From contig NZ_NIFO01000001.1 of the NCBI RefSeq assembly GCF_002233755.1, positions 496,001 through 560,000 on the forward strand: a DNA stretch of 64,000 nt, read 5' to 3'. The notes under the pieces were generated by a model. It saw nothing but the letters and a program-made list of their open reading frames with translations. It searched no databases and was not told where the DNA came from. The DNA comes from Acinetobacter piscicola. Its GTDB lineage: Bacteria; Pseudomonadota; Gammaproteobacteria; Pseudomonadales; Moraxellaceae. The translations under genes and the position numbers were made by a program. The first letter of the stretch is position 1, and each line of letters starts with the position of its first letter. Positions 35,373 to 43,110 of this stretch are shown piece after piece.

Positions 35373-35400
35373 CATAAGTCTGCTATTTAGCAGACTTATG
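35373..35400 (-). terminator. Intra-operon hairpin between pilin and chaperone
   Basis: CATAAGTCTGCT (35373-35384) and AGCAGACTTATG (35389-35400) form a perfect 12-bp stem with a 4-nt loop. On the transcribed minus strand only a short T-rich tail (CTTTCT) follows, so it may be a partial terminator or an RNA 3'-end stabiliser giving more pilin than chaperone and usher, a common pattern in fimbrial operons. Confidence 0.55.
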
Positions 35401-35424
35401 TATGTTTTTGAAAGTACAATTTTA

Positions 35425-35958
35425 TTATGGATAAACAACATAATAAGTTACAGCTGTATTTACATCACCTTTTGTTGCAGCAGCAGGTGCGAAATAACGA
35501 GCAAAGAAATCAATATTTGCACTACCATTTGCAGTTGCAACATTTGTTGTTAAAAGGTTTTGACCAGTACGATCTTTAGTTAGATCAATCGCAGTTTTTG
35601 CAGAGTTTAATAATTGAACTTCTACATTCGAACCAGTAGGGGTTGCAATCGTATTTTTTAAACGACCTGTTGCAGTAATATTTGCGTGTGTATTGTCATA
35701 ATATACGCCAACATTGCCAATAGGGCAGTTGGTTAAATTAATCGTAAATTTAGTATCACCAGCTGTTGCATTCGCAGGTAATGTTGATGCAAGAACTGTT
35801 GGTAAAGCAACAGTGTAATTGCCTGATGCACCACCAACATTACAAGTTTGATCTACAACCTTTCCTGTAATTGTAACAGTTCCATCAGCCGCGGCGAAAA
35901 CAGTAGAAGATGCTAAACCTAAGCTGATTACCGCTAAGCCTAATTGAAATTTTTTCAT
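35425..35958 (-). CDS. Major fimbrial subunit (chaperone-usher pilin)
   Basis: The 177-residue protein starts MKKFQLGLAVISLGLASST at 35958, a signal peptide ending VFAAA. A longer frame to 35997 adds 13 residues that break the signal peptide, so the inner ATG is chosen; GAGAGAAT lies just upstream. The mature part is a FimA-type pilin with two cysteines (DQTCNVGG and TNCPIGN) forming the fold's disulfide, and ends in AVTYYVVYP. It is the first gene of the operon. Confidence 0.9.
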   Translation of the reverse strand: MKKFQLGLAVISLGLASSTVFAAADGTVTITGKVVDQTCNVGGASGNYTVALPTVLASTLPANATAGDTKFTINLTNCPIGNVGVYYDNTHANITATGRLKNTIATPTGSNVEVQLLNSAKTAIDLTKDRTGQNLLTTNVATANGSANIDFFARYFAPAAATKGDVNTAVTYYVVYP

Positions 35959-36666
35959 GGAGATTCTCTCAAAATAATTGAACAGTTCCTTATTCACATA
36001 TTTCTAACAAGGAATTTTTCTGTTTGGAGCTAAACATTTCATGCCTAATATAAATTCTTTCTGACGAATGGCAATAAAAATTGTGATAAAAATCACTTTT
36101 TTTGTTAATAAACTAATTTATATCTTGTAATAATTATGATAGTGTAAAGTTCTTGGTTGAAATAATGTAATAAATACAAATATATAATTATATTTTTTAA
36201 TATATTTTATGCGATTATACTTTTTAAAATAAATTTCCAAAGGAATGACGAAAAGTGTCACCTTTTGCCAATTTAATCACGGAATAATTTAAAATTGAAT
36301 ATTATTTAAAATATACTTAACTGTTATTTAAGATATTTTAAATAAAATCATTGCTGATTTAGAAGAAAATTAGAAGGGCGATATTAGAAAATAATTTCTA
36401 GTTTATAATTTATTCATCTCATCATGTTTCAAAGTGAAATCAATTTTAAATAGATTAGAGGTTCATTTACCTTATTATATATTACAAAAATATTTAGAGT
36501 AATTATTCTAAGTAATGAAGTGTAAACCTGAACAAAAGATAATATCTTGTTTCAAAATTGAGTCTGAACAGTCAGAATTACAAATCTAAAAAAATAATCG
36601 TATTCACTTGAATTTTATTATTAATCTAAATTTAGCGATAAAATGCTTGAAACTTTAGTAGAAACC
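35959..36666. other. AT-rich control region upstream of the fimbrial operon
   Basis: About 700 bp without a coding frame of note, very AT-rich, between the divergent pilin and pyrF genes. It holds a CRP-like site (36082-36097), an imperfect 18-bp palindrome at 36494-36511 (TTAGAGTAATTATTCTAA) and the pyrF promoter at its right end. I see no recombinase gene and no long inverted repeats flanking a promoter, so invertible-switch phase variation is not indicated. High AT content suits silencing by an H-NS-type protein. Confidence 0.5.
36082..36097 (-). promoter_or_regulatory. CRP/Vfr-like binding site
   Basis: TGTGATAAAAATCACT matches the CRP consensus TGTGA-N6-TCACA at 9 of 10 defined positions and is flanked by A- and T-runs that extend the palindrome. 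It lies about 125 bp upstream of the pilin start codon. Confidence 0.5.
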
Positions 36667-36695
36667 TTTGTACCAGCATTGAAAAACTTTATAAT
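36667..36695 (+). promoter_or_regulatory. Candidate pyrF promoter
   Basis: A perfect -10 element TATAAT at 36690-36695 is preceded 17 bp upstream by a weak -35 (TTTGTA, 36667-36672). Transcription would start near 36702, about 25 bp before the pyrF TTG. Confidence 0.5.
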
Positions 36696-36727
36696 GTGGC
36701 ATCTTTTTGTGTGATGGAAGTAGACTC

Positions 36728-37408
36728 TTGAGTATCATTGTTGCCTTGGATGCTAAAAGCCAATATGACGCATTAGCAATTGCTGATCAACTTGACCCAT
36801 CACTCTGTCGTGTAAAAGTAGGCAAAGAACTTTTTACACATGAAGGCCCTTCAATTGTTAAAGCATTACATGACAAAGGCTTTGAAGTTTTTCTCGATTT
36901 AAAATTTCACGATATTCCAAACACGACAGCTCAAGCTGTATGTGCTGCGGCTGACCTAGGTGTATGGATGGTTAATGTACATGCATCAGGTGGTCGTAAA
37001 ATGATGGAAACCTGCGTTGAACGCTTAAAAGCTGGAAATTATAAAACACAACTCATCGCAGTGACCGTTTTAACCTCAATGGGGCGTGAGGATCTACGTG
37101 ATTTAGGTCTAGACATTGAACCCTTTGAGCAGGTAAAGCGTTTAGCAAAACTGACCCAAGACAGTGGTTTAGATGGTGTCGTATGTTCTGCGCAAGAAGC
37201 AAAAATGCTACGTCAAGATTTAGGTCAAGATTTTGCTTTAGTGACCCCTGGTATTCGCCCTGAAGGCTCGAATGCTGATGATCAAAAGCGTATTGTGACA
37301 CCTAAACAAGCCATGCTGGATGGTTCTACGCATTTGGTGATTGGTCGCCCAATTACTCAATCTGCACATCCAAGCCAAATGTTGAAAGATATTTTAGCAA
37401 CCTTATAA
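36728..37408 (+). CDS. pyrF: Orotidine 5'-phosphate decarboxylase
   Basis: PyrF converts OMP to UMP, the last step of pyrimidine synthesis. The protein (226 residues) has the catalytic [10 protein letters not shown] at 57-66 (D57, K59, D62), VNVHASGGR, and the C-terminal phosphate loop [16 protein letters not shown] and VIGRPIT. The frame can start at a TTG at 36707, but the TTG at 36728 ([10 protein letters not shown]) has GGAAG eight nucleotides upstream and gives the usual N-terminus. A terminator follows. Confidence 0.95.
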   Translation: MSIIVALDAKSQYDALAIADQLDPSLCRVKVGKELFTHEGPSIVKALHDKGFEVFLDLKFHDIPNTTAQAVCAAADLGVWMVNVHASGGRKMMETCVERLKAGNYKTQLIAVTVLTSMGREDLRDLGLDIEPFEQVKRLAKLTQDSGLDGVVCSAQEAKMLRQDLGQDFALVTPGIRPEGSNADDQKRIVTPKQAMLDGSTHLVIGRPITQSAHPSQMLKDILATL

Positions 37409-37452
37409 TTTTTATAAATATCTATTTTTGAATAGAAGATTTTATTTAAAAC

Positions 37453-37484
37453 AAAAAATAGGGGAATTTACCCTATTTTTTTTG
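37453..37484 (+). terminator. pyrF terminator
   Basis: AAAAAATAGGG (37453-37463) and CCCTATTTTTT (37471-37481) form an 11-bp stem with a 7-nt loop and continue in T. Confidence 0.8.
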
Positions 37485-37507
37485 TTCCTAATTTTTGGGG
37501 TTAAGTT

Positions 37508-37571
37508 ACGTTTTTTCGATTTTAAGCTTAACTATTTTAGAATTTAAAAATCGAAAATGACGAAAAAACGT
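37508..37571. repeat. Nested inverted repeat downstream of pyrF
   Basis: ACGTTTTTTCG at 37508-37518 is the exact inverse of CGAAAAAACGT at 37561-37571, and inside it CGATTTT pairs with AAAATCG. The 64-bp unit with an AT-rich centre looks like a small palindromic element or a bulky hairpin. No gene uses it obviously. Confidence 0.45.
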
Positions 37572-37630
37572 CCTATAATGCTAAACTTAATACTGATTAG
37601 TTAAAAGTAATTTGGTGATCCTAATATAAG

Positions 37631-37772
37631 AATCTCCCCTAACCCCTCTTTAAAAAGAGGGGAAATCTTTGAGAATTTAAAATTATCTTAAATTCCTTGC
37701 GCAGCAGTGCTGCTCATCCCTCCTTTTTCAAAGATGAGGAGCATAGCTCCGCAAGAGGGAGAATTAAAAATG
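37631..37772. repeat. Composite intergenic repeat with three hairpins
   Basis: The stretch starts AATCTCCCCTAACCCC and ends GAGGGAGAATT. It has a hairpin CCCCTCTT/AAGAGGGG (37643-37662), and two copies of a module CTTGC-stem-TCA in opposite orientation: stem GCAGC/GCTGC at 37695-37716 (plus) and stem GGAGC/GCTCC at 37735-37755 (minus). A relative lies at 63144-63242. It looks like a dispersed REP- or MITE-like intergenic element. Confidence 0.6.
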
Positions 37773-37792
37773 CTGAACTGACTGGCATTATT

Positions 37793-38701
37793 TTATAAAG
37801 CAGCCAAGATACTCACTGCAATAGGAGCGAGTATTGAAAGTATAAAACCACTGACCATCGCATGCGGAATAAACTCATTACCACAAGCTTGTTTAACCAT
37901 GGGTAGTGTTACATCCATTGCTGTTGCACCTGCCGAAGAAATGGCTGAACGAGGATAGCGCCAGCCTATTAAATACATAAGCACAATCGCAAAAATTTCT
38001 CTAAATAAATCATTCATTAAAGCAATGCTACCTAAGTGAGCATTTTTCAATTCTGTAACGACAATACCTGTCATAGAGTAGAAACCATAGCCTTGTGACA
38101 GCATAATCAAGTCTTTAAGACTGATGCTATGAATAAAAAAAGAAACCAAGATTGCACCAAGCACTGAACCAATAATACAGGCGATGGGTACAAGTAATAT
38201 TTTCCAATTGAGCCATGAACGATCAAGTGGTGAATAAGCCAGATCCAGACCAATCAAAAACATAAAGACCAGTAATAAATTCCAAGTGCTGACATGCAAA
38301 GTATAGTGAAAATGATTAAATAGTTCCGCTAATCCGTAACCTGCTGCAAGTGCGAAAAAAGCATAACTAATATTGATCAATGATCGAGTGAGTAACGCTA
38401 TAGAAACCTTACCTTGAGAGGGTTGGTAACCTATACCTGTAAATAGGACATAGCAGCAGAGGAAAGCACCTATAGAGGTTGCAATAGAAATTAAAATTGC
38501 ATGAGTTAAAATTTCAGTAGGGTTTGAGATGCGGTGAATGGTTTGTGAAAACTCAATGGCGATCGCAATTAAGAGGATATAAGTAAAATAAGGCAAAATT
38601 TTAAGTGCAATTCTTTCTAGCCATTGTGGCAAACGCCTTGCCAACATGAAACCAATAAATAAGCAAAACAACAGTTGAAAAATAAGCCAAAGAGATTGCA
38701 T
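37793..38701 (-). CDS. lysO: LysO family (DUF340) lysine exporter
   Basis: LysO exports L-lysine and toxic analogues. The 302-residue protein has about eight membrane helices and the family's C-terminal signature ISSAGATAMDVTLP (about 253-266) with VSGFILSILAPI (about 284-295); E. coli LysO has the equivalent SGATSMD-type segment. The ATG at 38701 has no ribosome binding site: the four bases before it belong to the T-tract of a terminator that closes the upstream monooxygenase gene. Translation may start weakly, or at a later methionine such as M19. Confidence 0.8.
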   Translation of the reverse strand: MQSLWLIFQLLFCLFIGFMLARRLPQWLERIALKILPYFTYILLIAIAIEFSQTIHRISNPTEILTHAILISIATSIGAFLCCYVLFTGIGYQPSQGKVSIALLTRSLINISYAFFALAAGYGLAELFNHFHYTLHVSTWNLLLVFMFLIGLDLAYSPLDRSWLNWKILLVPIACIIGSVLGAILVSFFIHSISLKDLIMLSQGYGFYSMTGIVVTELKNAHLGSIALMNDLFREIFAIVLMYLIGWRYPRSAISSAGATAMDVTLPMVKQACGNEFIPHAMVSGFILSILAPIAVSILAAL

Positions 38702-38734
38702 AAAAATATGTAGGTATGAAAATACCTACATATT
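38702..38734 (-). terminator. Terminator between the monooxygenase and LysO genes
   Basis: AATATGTAGGTAT (38705-38717) and ATACCTACATATT (38722-38734) form a 13-bp stem with a 4-nt loop, followed on the minus strand by five T. The T-tract ends right at the LysO start codon, so read-through would be needed for LysO expression from the upstream gene. Confidence 0.85.
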
Positions 38735-38745
38735 ATAGACAAAGT

Positions 38746-40269
38746 TTATGCAACGCGGGATGTTTTATGTTGGATTTGTTGATTGCCAAGTAATTGAAAA
38801 TCAGCAGGATTCACTTTGCGTGTCTTTAACCAATATTTCCAAGTATAGGTTGGCCATAATGCAAAGTTTTTGCCACCATCCTGTTGATACCAACTAACGC
38901 AACCTGATTGCCATACTGTGCCCTCTAACATGTGTTGAACCTGTTCGTTGTATTTGTCTTGAACTTCGGGCTTCACTACGATCGCTTGAGTAGAGGTTTT
39001 ATTGACGATTTGCATGAGCTGTAAAATATAATGGACTTGCGCTTCGATCATAAAAATCACAGAGTTATGCCCTAAAACCGTATTCGGCCCAAGTAATTGG
39101 AATAGGTTTGGAAAACCTTTGGTGCTAATGCCTAAATAACTTTCAGCACCATCTTTCCAAGCATCTTTGAGTTCAATCCCATTTTCGCCATAGCATTGGA
39201 ATGATTTCAGGTAGATACGTGGGTCTGTGATAAAACCAGTACCATAGATTAGGCAGTCAATTTTGCGTTCTTCACCATTTTTAAAGATGATACTATTTTC
39301 GGTCAATTCTTGAATTGCATCGGTAACTAGTTCAACATTTTTACGATTAAACGTAGGGTAATATTTGTTTGAAATTAAAATACGTTTACACCCCATAACG
39401 TAATCGGGAGTGAGTTTTTGAGCGGTATTTTTATCTTTCACTTGGAATTTAATAAAAGCTTCTGCAAGTTTTTGACCATATTTCATGATTTGCGGCTGCA
39501 CGATTGGCACGACGCGGGATTCATTCGACCAATAGAGGCGAGCGCGGTGTAATTTTCTAAACCAATCAAAACGATTAAACAGCTTTTTATCAAATGTATT
39601 ATAAGTACGTTCATCGCGCGGTATGACCCAAGCAGGTGTACGTTGCAATACATAAAGATTTTTTACTTTATCTGCAATTTCAGGAATGTACTGAATTGCA
39701 CTGCCACCAGTGCCAATAGAAGCAACATTCTTATCATTTAAATTATATTGATGATTCCACTGCGATGAATGGAAAACTTCACCTTTGAATTTTTCGATGC
39801 CTTTGATTTTAGGTACTTGCGGTACGTGCAATGGGCCAGAGGCAAAAATAACAAATTGAGCGTTTATTTGCTGCCCATTTTTTAAAGTTAAATGCCAATT
39901 TAATGTGTTTTCATCATACTGTGCTGTGACAACTTCATGATTGAACTGAATATATTGTTTTAAATCATATTCACGGATTAAATCTTGAATATAGTCAAAA
40001 ATTTCAGGGGCTTCGGCATAACGTTTTGACCAATCAAGTTTGGGCGCAAAAGATAAAGAATACATGTGAGATTGCACATCACAAGCAGCACCAGGATATT
40101 GGTTTTCACGCCAAGTCCCACCGACATCGTTGGCTTTTTCTAAAATAATAAAATCATGAATATTGGCTTGGATTAAACGTATAGCGGTGGCTAAACCTCC
40201 AAAACCCGATCCAATAATGGCGACTTGAGTGCTTTGAATCTGTACAGTTGTTGTTTGCGTTGTGCCCAT
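38746..40269 (-). CDS. Flavin-containing monooxygenase, Baeyer-Villiger type
   Basis: The 507-residue protein has two Rossmann motifs, GSGFGG at 20-25 (FAD) and GTGGSA at 186-191 (NADPH), with the Baeyer-Villiger fingerprint FKGEVFHSSQW at 161-171 between them. The tryptophan at the end favours a Baeyer-Villiger enzyme over an N-hydroxylating monooxygenase. Substrates are likely ketones or cyclic ketones, but cannot be told. It is divergent from an AraC regulator that probably controls it. The start at 40269 (GTG/ATG region MGTTQTTTVQ) precedes a normal N-terminal strand. Confidence 0.87.
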   Translation of the reverse strand: MGTTQTTTVQIQSTQVAIIGSGFGGLATAIRLIQANIHDFIILEKANDVGGTWRENQYPGAACDVQSHMYSLSFAPKLDWSKRYAEAPEIFDYIQDLIREYDLKQYIQFNHEVVTAQYDENTLNWHLTLKNGQQINAQFVIFASGPLHVPQVPKIKGIEKFKGEVFHSSQWNHQYNLNDKNVASIGTGGSAIQYIPEIADKVKNLYVLQRTPAWVIPRDERTYNTFDKKLFNRFDWFRKLHRARLYWSNESRVVPIVQPQIMKYGQKLAEAFIKFQVKDKNTAQKLTPDYVMGCKRILISNKYYPTFNRKNVELVTDAIQELTENSIIFKNGEERKIDCLIYGTGFITDPRIYLKSFQCYGENGIELKDAWKDGAESYLGISTKGFPNLFQLLGPNTVLGHNSVIFMIEAQVHYILQLMQIVNKTSTQAIVVKPEVQDKYNEQVQHMLEGTVWQSGCVSWYQQDGGKNFALWPTYTWKYWLKTRKVNPADFQLLGNQQIQHKTSRVA

Positions 40270-40423
40270 TGTTATTAACTCAGTGTGCTTTAATTTTGTT
40301 TAGAATAATCGAAATGTACATAGAGGATAATGATTGCCTTGACATAAATATTGATATATTCGGCAATTTCCAAAACTGGCTCTTTATAGTAAAAAGTTGT
40401 TGTAATAAATATTTGAAGACAAG

Positions 40424-41434
40424 ATGAAACGATCAATACTCGGCTTGATGTACTTAATTCACGGTATGCGTAATGCAGGAATAGACGTGGATTCACGACT
40501 TGAGAGTATTGGAATCAAAGCAGATGCTTTAGATCCAAGTTCAATTATTCATCCAAGTCTTGAATGGGATATTTTAAAAGTTATTGGTAAAGATGTAGAA
40601 CCTGAAACAGGATTATTTATTGGTAAGCATTATTCTCTAGCGGGTTATGGTCCTTTACTTATGTTATTGGTGACGTGCAGTACTGTTTATGATGCAATTC
40701 AAAAAGGCATTCAATATCAGGGTTTAACTTATTTATATGGTGTATTGGGCATTGAAAATAGTGAACATCAAATTGCTTTAACTTACCAACCGATCGATTT
40801 AGATTCTGAAATGGGTTTGTTAAGGGCACAATGTGAAATATCAGGTACGTATAAGTTCTTAGATGATATTTATAAAATGATGGGACTAACTGCACCCAGT
40901 GTGAGAATCGAGTTACCTTTTGCACAACCTCAAAATGTAGAAGTATTAAAGCAATATCAAGATTATTACGGTTCAAACCTACACTTTGATTGTGATAAAG
41001 CATCATTTTGGATTAATCATGATGTGATGCAACTAAAAATACCTTCAGCAGATTCAATCACACATCGTGTTTATGAGATTAAATGTGTTGAAGAATTAGC
41101 ACGATTAAATGCTGAAGAAGTCAAAGTGCCAGCATTGATTCAACGTGTAAATGATTATTTAGAATTGCAACAAGGCATCATTCCTTCAATGGCAGAGGTT
41201 GCACAAGCTTTAAATTTGCCAGAAAGAACATTGCGACATCAGTTGCAGCAATTGAATACCAGTTATAAGCAAATTCGTGAGCAATTGATTAAACATAAAG
41301 CTTTGCGCTTAATTGAATATAAAGAATATTCAATTGAAGTGATAGCTGAACTGCTCGGTTATTCAGAGCCTGCAGCATTTAATCATGCATTTAAACGTTG
41401 GTTTGGACAAAGTCCAAGACAATACGGTAAATAA
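40424..41434 (+). CDS. AraC family transcriptional regulator
   Basis: The 336-residue protein has an N-terminal domain of the AraC-type 'arabinose-binding-like' group (about 20-210), and a C-terminal AraC DNA-binding domain (about 235-336) with two helix-turn-helices: SMAEVAQALNLPERTLRHQL and SIEVIAELLGYSEPAAFNHAF, ending FKRWFGQSPRQY. It starts 154 bp from the divergent Baeyer-Villiger-type gene and is the natural candidate for its activator, as in many inducible catabolic loci. Confidence 0.9.
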   Translation: MKRSILGLMYLIHGMRNAGIDVDSRLESIGIKADALDPSSIIHPSLEWDILKVIGKDVEPETGLFIGKHYSLAGYGPLLMLLVTCSTVYDAIQKGIQYQGLTYLYGVLGIENSEHQIALTYQPIDLDSEMGLLRAQCEISGTYKFLDDIYKMMGLTAPSVRIELPFAQPQNVEVLKQYQDYYGSNLHFDCDKASFWINHDVMQLKIPSADSITHRVYEIKCVEELARLNAEEVKVPALIQRVNDYLELQQGIIPSMAEVAQALNLPERTLRHQLQQLNTSYKQIREQLIKHKALRLIEYKEYSIEVIAELLGYSEPAAFNHAFKRWFGQSPRQYGK

Positions 41435-41557
41435 AGAAGTGTAATGAAATTATGAAAATGACGACTCGTTTTTTAAATTGGAATTATGCCAAAGTTTTAT
41501 TTATCAAAACTAAATATTCGATATAATCTCCCTAGCCATTAAAAGTACCTTAGCCAT

Positions 41558-42709
41558 ATGTTAGATCAAAATTCAATGCCCAATACTGCATTTTCTCCCG
41601 TATCACCCGCAGAACGTTATGCTAAAGCTTTATCATCTGGTCAATTTTTACCCGATGATGCTCAAGCGCATGCTGTGCATGAATTGGAGCGAGTATGGCA
41701 AGAATTAATTAATCGATATAAAGCTTCGAAAAAAGCATTCCGTCGTTTTAGACGCCAAACTGCACCACGTGGTGTCTATATGTGGGGTGGCGTAGGGCGT
41801 GGAAAAACATGGTTAATGGATCAGTTTTATGAGTCGATCCCGTTTCGTCGTAAAATGCGTATGCATTTCCACCACTTTATGCAATTTGTTCATAAAGAAC
41901 TGAATAAGCTAGCAGGGCAACGCAATCCGCTTGATTTGGTGGCAGATCAAATTTACAAAGAAGCTGTAGTGATTTGTTTTGATGAGTTTTTTGTATCAAA
42001 CGTCACAGATGCCATGATTATTAGTGATCTGTTCCAAAAACTATTTACTCGCGGTATTACTTTAATCGCAACATCGAATATTGCACCAGATGGTTTATAT
42101 AAAAATGGTATTCATCGTGACCGTTTTTTACCAACGATTGAAATGGTGAATACGCATTGTGTGGTTTTAAATGTAGATGCAGGCGTAGACTATCGTTTGC
42201 GTGTGCTTAAACAAGCTCAATTATTTAAAACACCATTAAGCGATGATAATAAAATTTGGATGGCGAAACGTTTTAATGCGCTTACCAGTTCACAAGTTAT
42301 TTCAGAAGAACCGATTCAAATCAATAATCGTGTGGTTGAAACGATTGGACACACTGAAGATGTGTTGTGGTGCGAATTTAGAGAGCTGTGTATGAAACCA
42401 CGCAGTCCTTCTGATTTTATTGAGATTGCCAATATTTATAATACGGTTTTAGTGAGTAATGTTCCGCATTTAACTGATACGCTTTCTGAAGGAACACGTC
42501 GTTTTATTTATTTAGTCGATGAGTTTTATGACCGTGGTGTGAAGTTACTGTTAACCTCAGAAGATTCAATTATTGAAATTTATGAAGGTGAGAAGCTTTC
42601 TTTTGAAATTGAAAGAACACGTTCACGTTTACTTGAAATGCAATCAGATGATTACTTACAGTCAGAGCACCGACTAATTAAAGATTCGGGTGAATCGCAG
42701 GCTGAATAG
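41558..42709 (+). CDS. zapE: Cell division protein ZapE (AFG1-like ATPase)
   Basis: ZapE is a divisome-associated AAA ATPase that destabilises FtsZ under stress or low oxygen. The 383-residue protein has Walker A GGVGRGKTW at 77-85, Walker B ICFDEFF at 139-145, and the segment TSNIAPDGLYKNGIHRDRFLP (split: TSNIAPDGLYKNG, then IHRDRFLP) typical of the AFG1/LACE1 family. No transmembrane segment is seen, so it is a soluble or peripheral protein. A terminator follows. Confidence 0.93.
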   Translation: MLDQNSMPNTAFSPVSPAERYAKALSSGQFLPDDAQAHAVHELERVWQELINRYKASKKAFRRFRRQTAPRGVYMWGGVGRGKTWLMDQFYESIPFRRKMRMHFHHFMQFVHKELNKLAGQRNPLDLVADQIYKEAVVICFDEFFVSNVTDAMIISDLFQKLFTRGITLIATSNIAPDGLYKNGIHRDRFLPTIEMVNTHCVVLNVDAGVDYRLRVLKQAQLFKTPLSDDNKIWMAKRFNALTSSQVISEEPIQINNRVVETIGHTEDVLWCEFRELCMKPRSPSDFIEIANIYNTVLVSNVPHLTDTLSEGTRRFIYLVDEFYDRGVKLLLTSEDSIIEIYEGEKLSFEIERTRSRLLEMQSDDYLQSEHRLIKDSGESQAE

Positions 42710-42727
42710 TGAATACTGATTAAAATT

Positions 42728-42754
42728 AAAAGCACTCAAATGAGTGCTTTTTTT
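42728..42754 (+). terminator. zapE terminator
   Basis: AAAAGCACTC (42728-42737) and GAGTGCTTTT (42742-42751) form a 10-bp stem with a 4-nt loop followed by a T-run. Confidence 0.85.
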
Positions 42755-43110
42755 GATTCAAGAAAAGACAATAATTTTAAACATAATTGTTGATTTGCTT
42801 TATCGACATTTTGTTATATTCGTGGCTTAATCTTTACATAAGGAAGTAAAGTGTATTGTAAAAAATGGATCAATTAGCACTTATTCGGCACTTTAGTCTA
42901 ATTTCGACATTTTAAAAACTTTATACACTGTAAAAAGCGATCCAAGTTGATGATATTGTCTCATTTTTAATCATTATTTTTAGAATGAATGCTTGCATTT
43001 ATTTAAATTAAAATGATCACTATTTAGCAATGTGATAATACTATTCAGCATGGTTTAAATCGGTATACTAGAAACTCTTGTTATAAAAAGTAGCAATATC
43101 AGGAAAGACA
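42755..43110 (+). other. Upstream region of glcB
   Basis: About 355 bp without a gene. Candidate promoter parts are TTGATT (42790-42795) with TTATAT 18 bp downstream, and a TATACT at 43064-43069 close to the gene, without a good -35. The decamer TCGACATTTT occurs twice (near 42804 and 42907). AGGAAAG precedes the glcB ATG. Confidence 0.4.

Noticed and set aside
36494-36511. 18-bp near-palindrome TTAGAGTAATTATTCTAA
   Set aside because: In a strongly AT-rich region such palindromes are expected by chance, and no gene start is at a suitable distance. Mentioned only in the region entry.
35959-36666. Invertible phase-variation switch for the fimbriae
   Set aside because: No long flanking inverted repeats around a promoter and no recombinase gene in the window.
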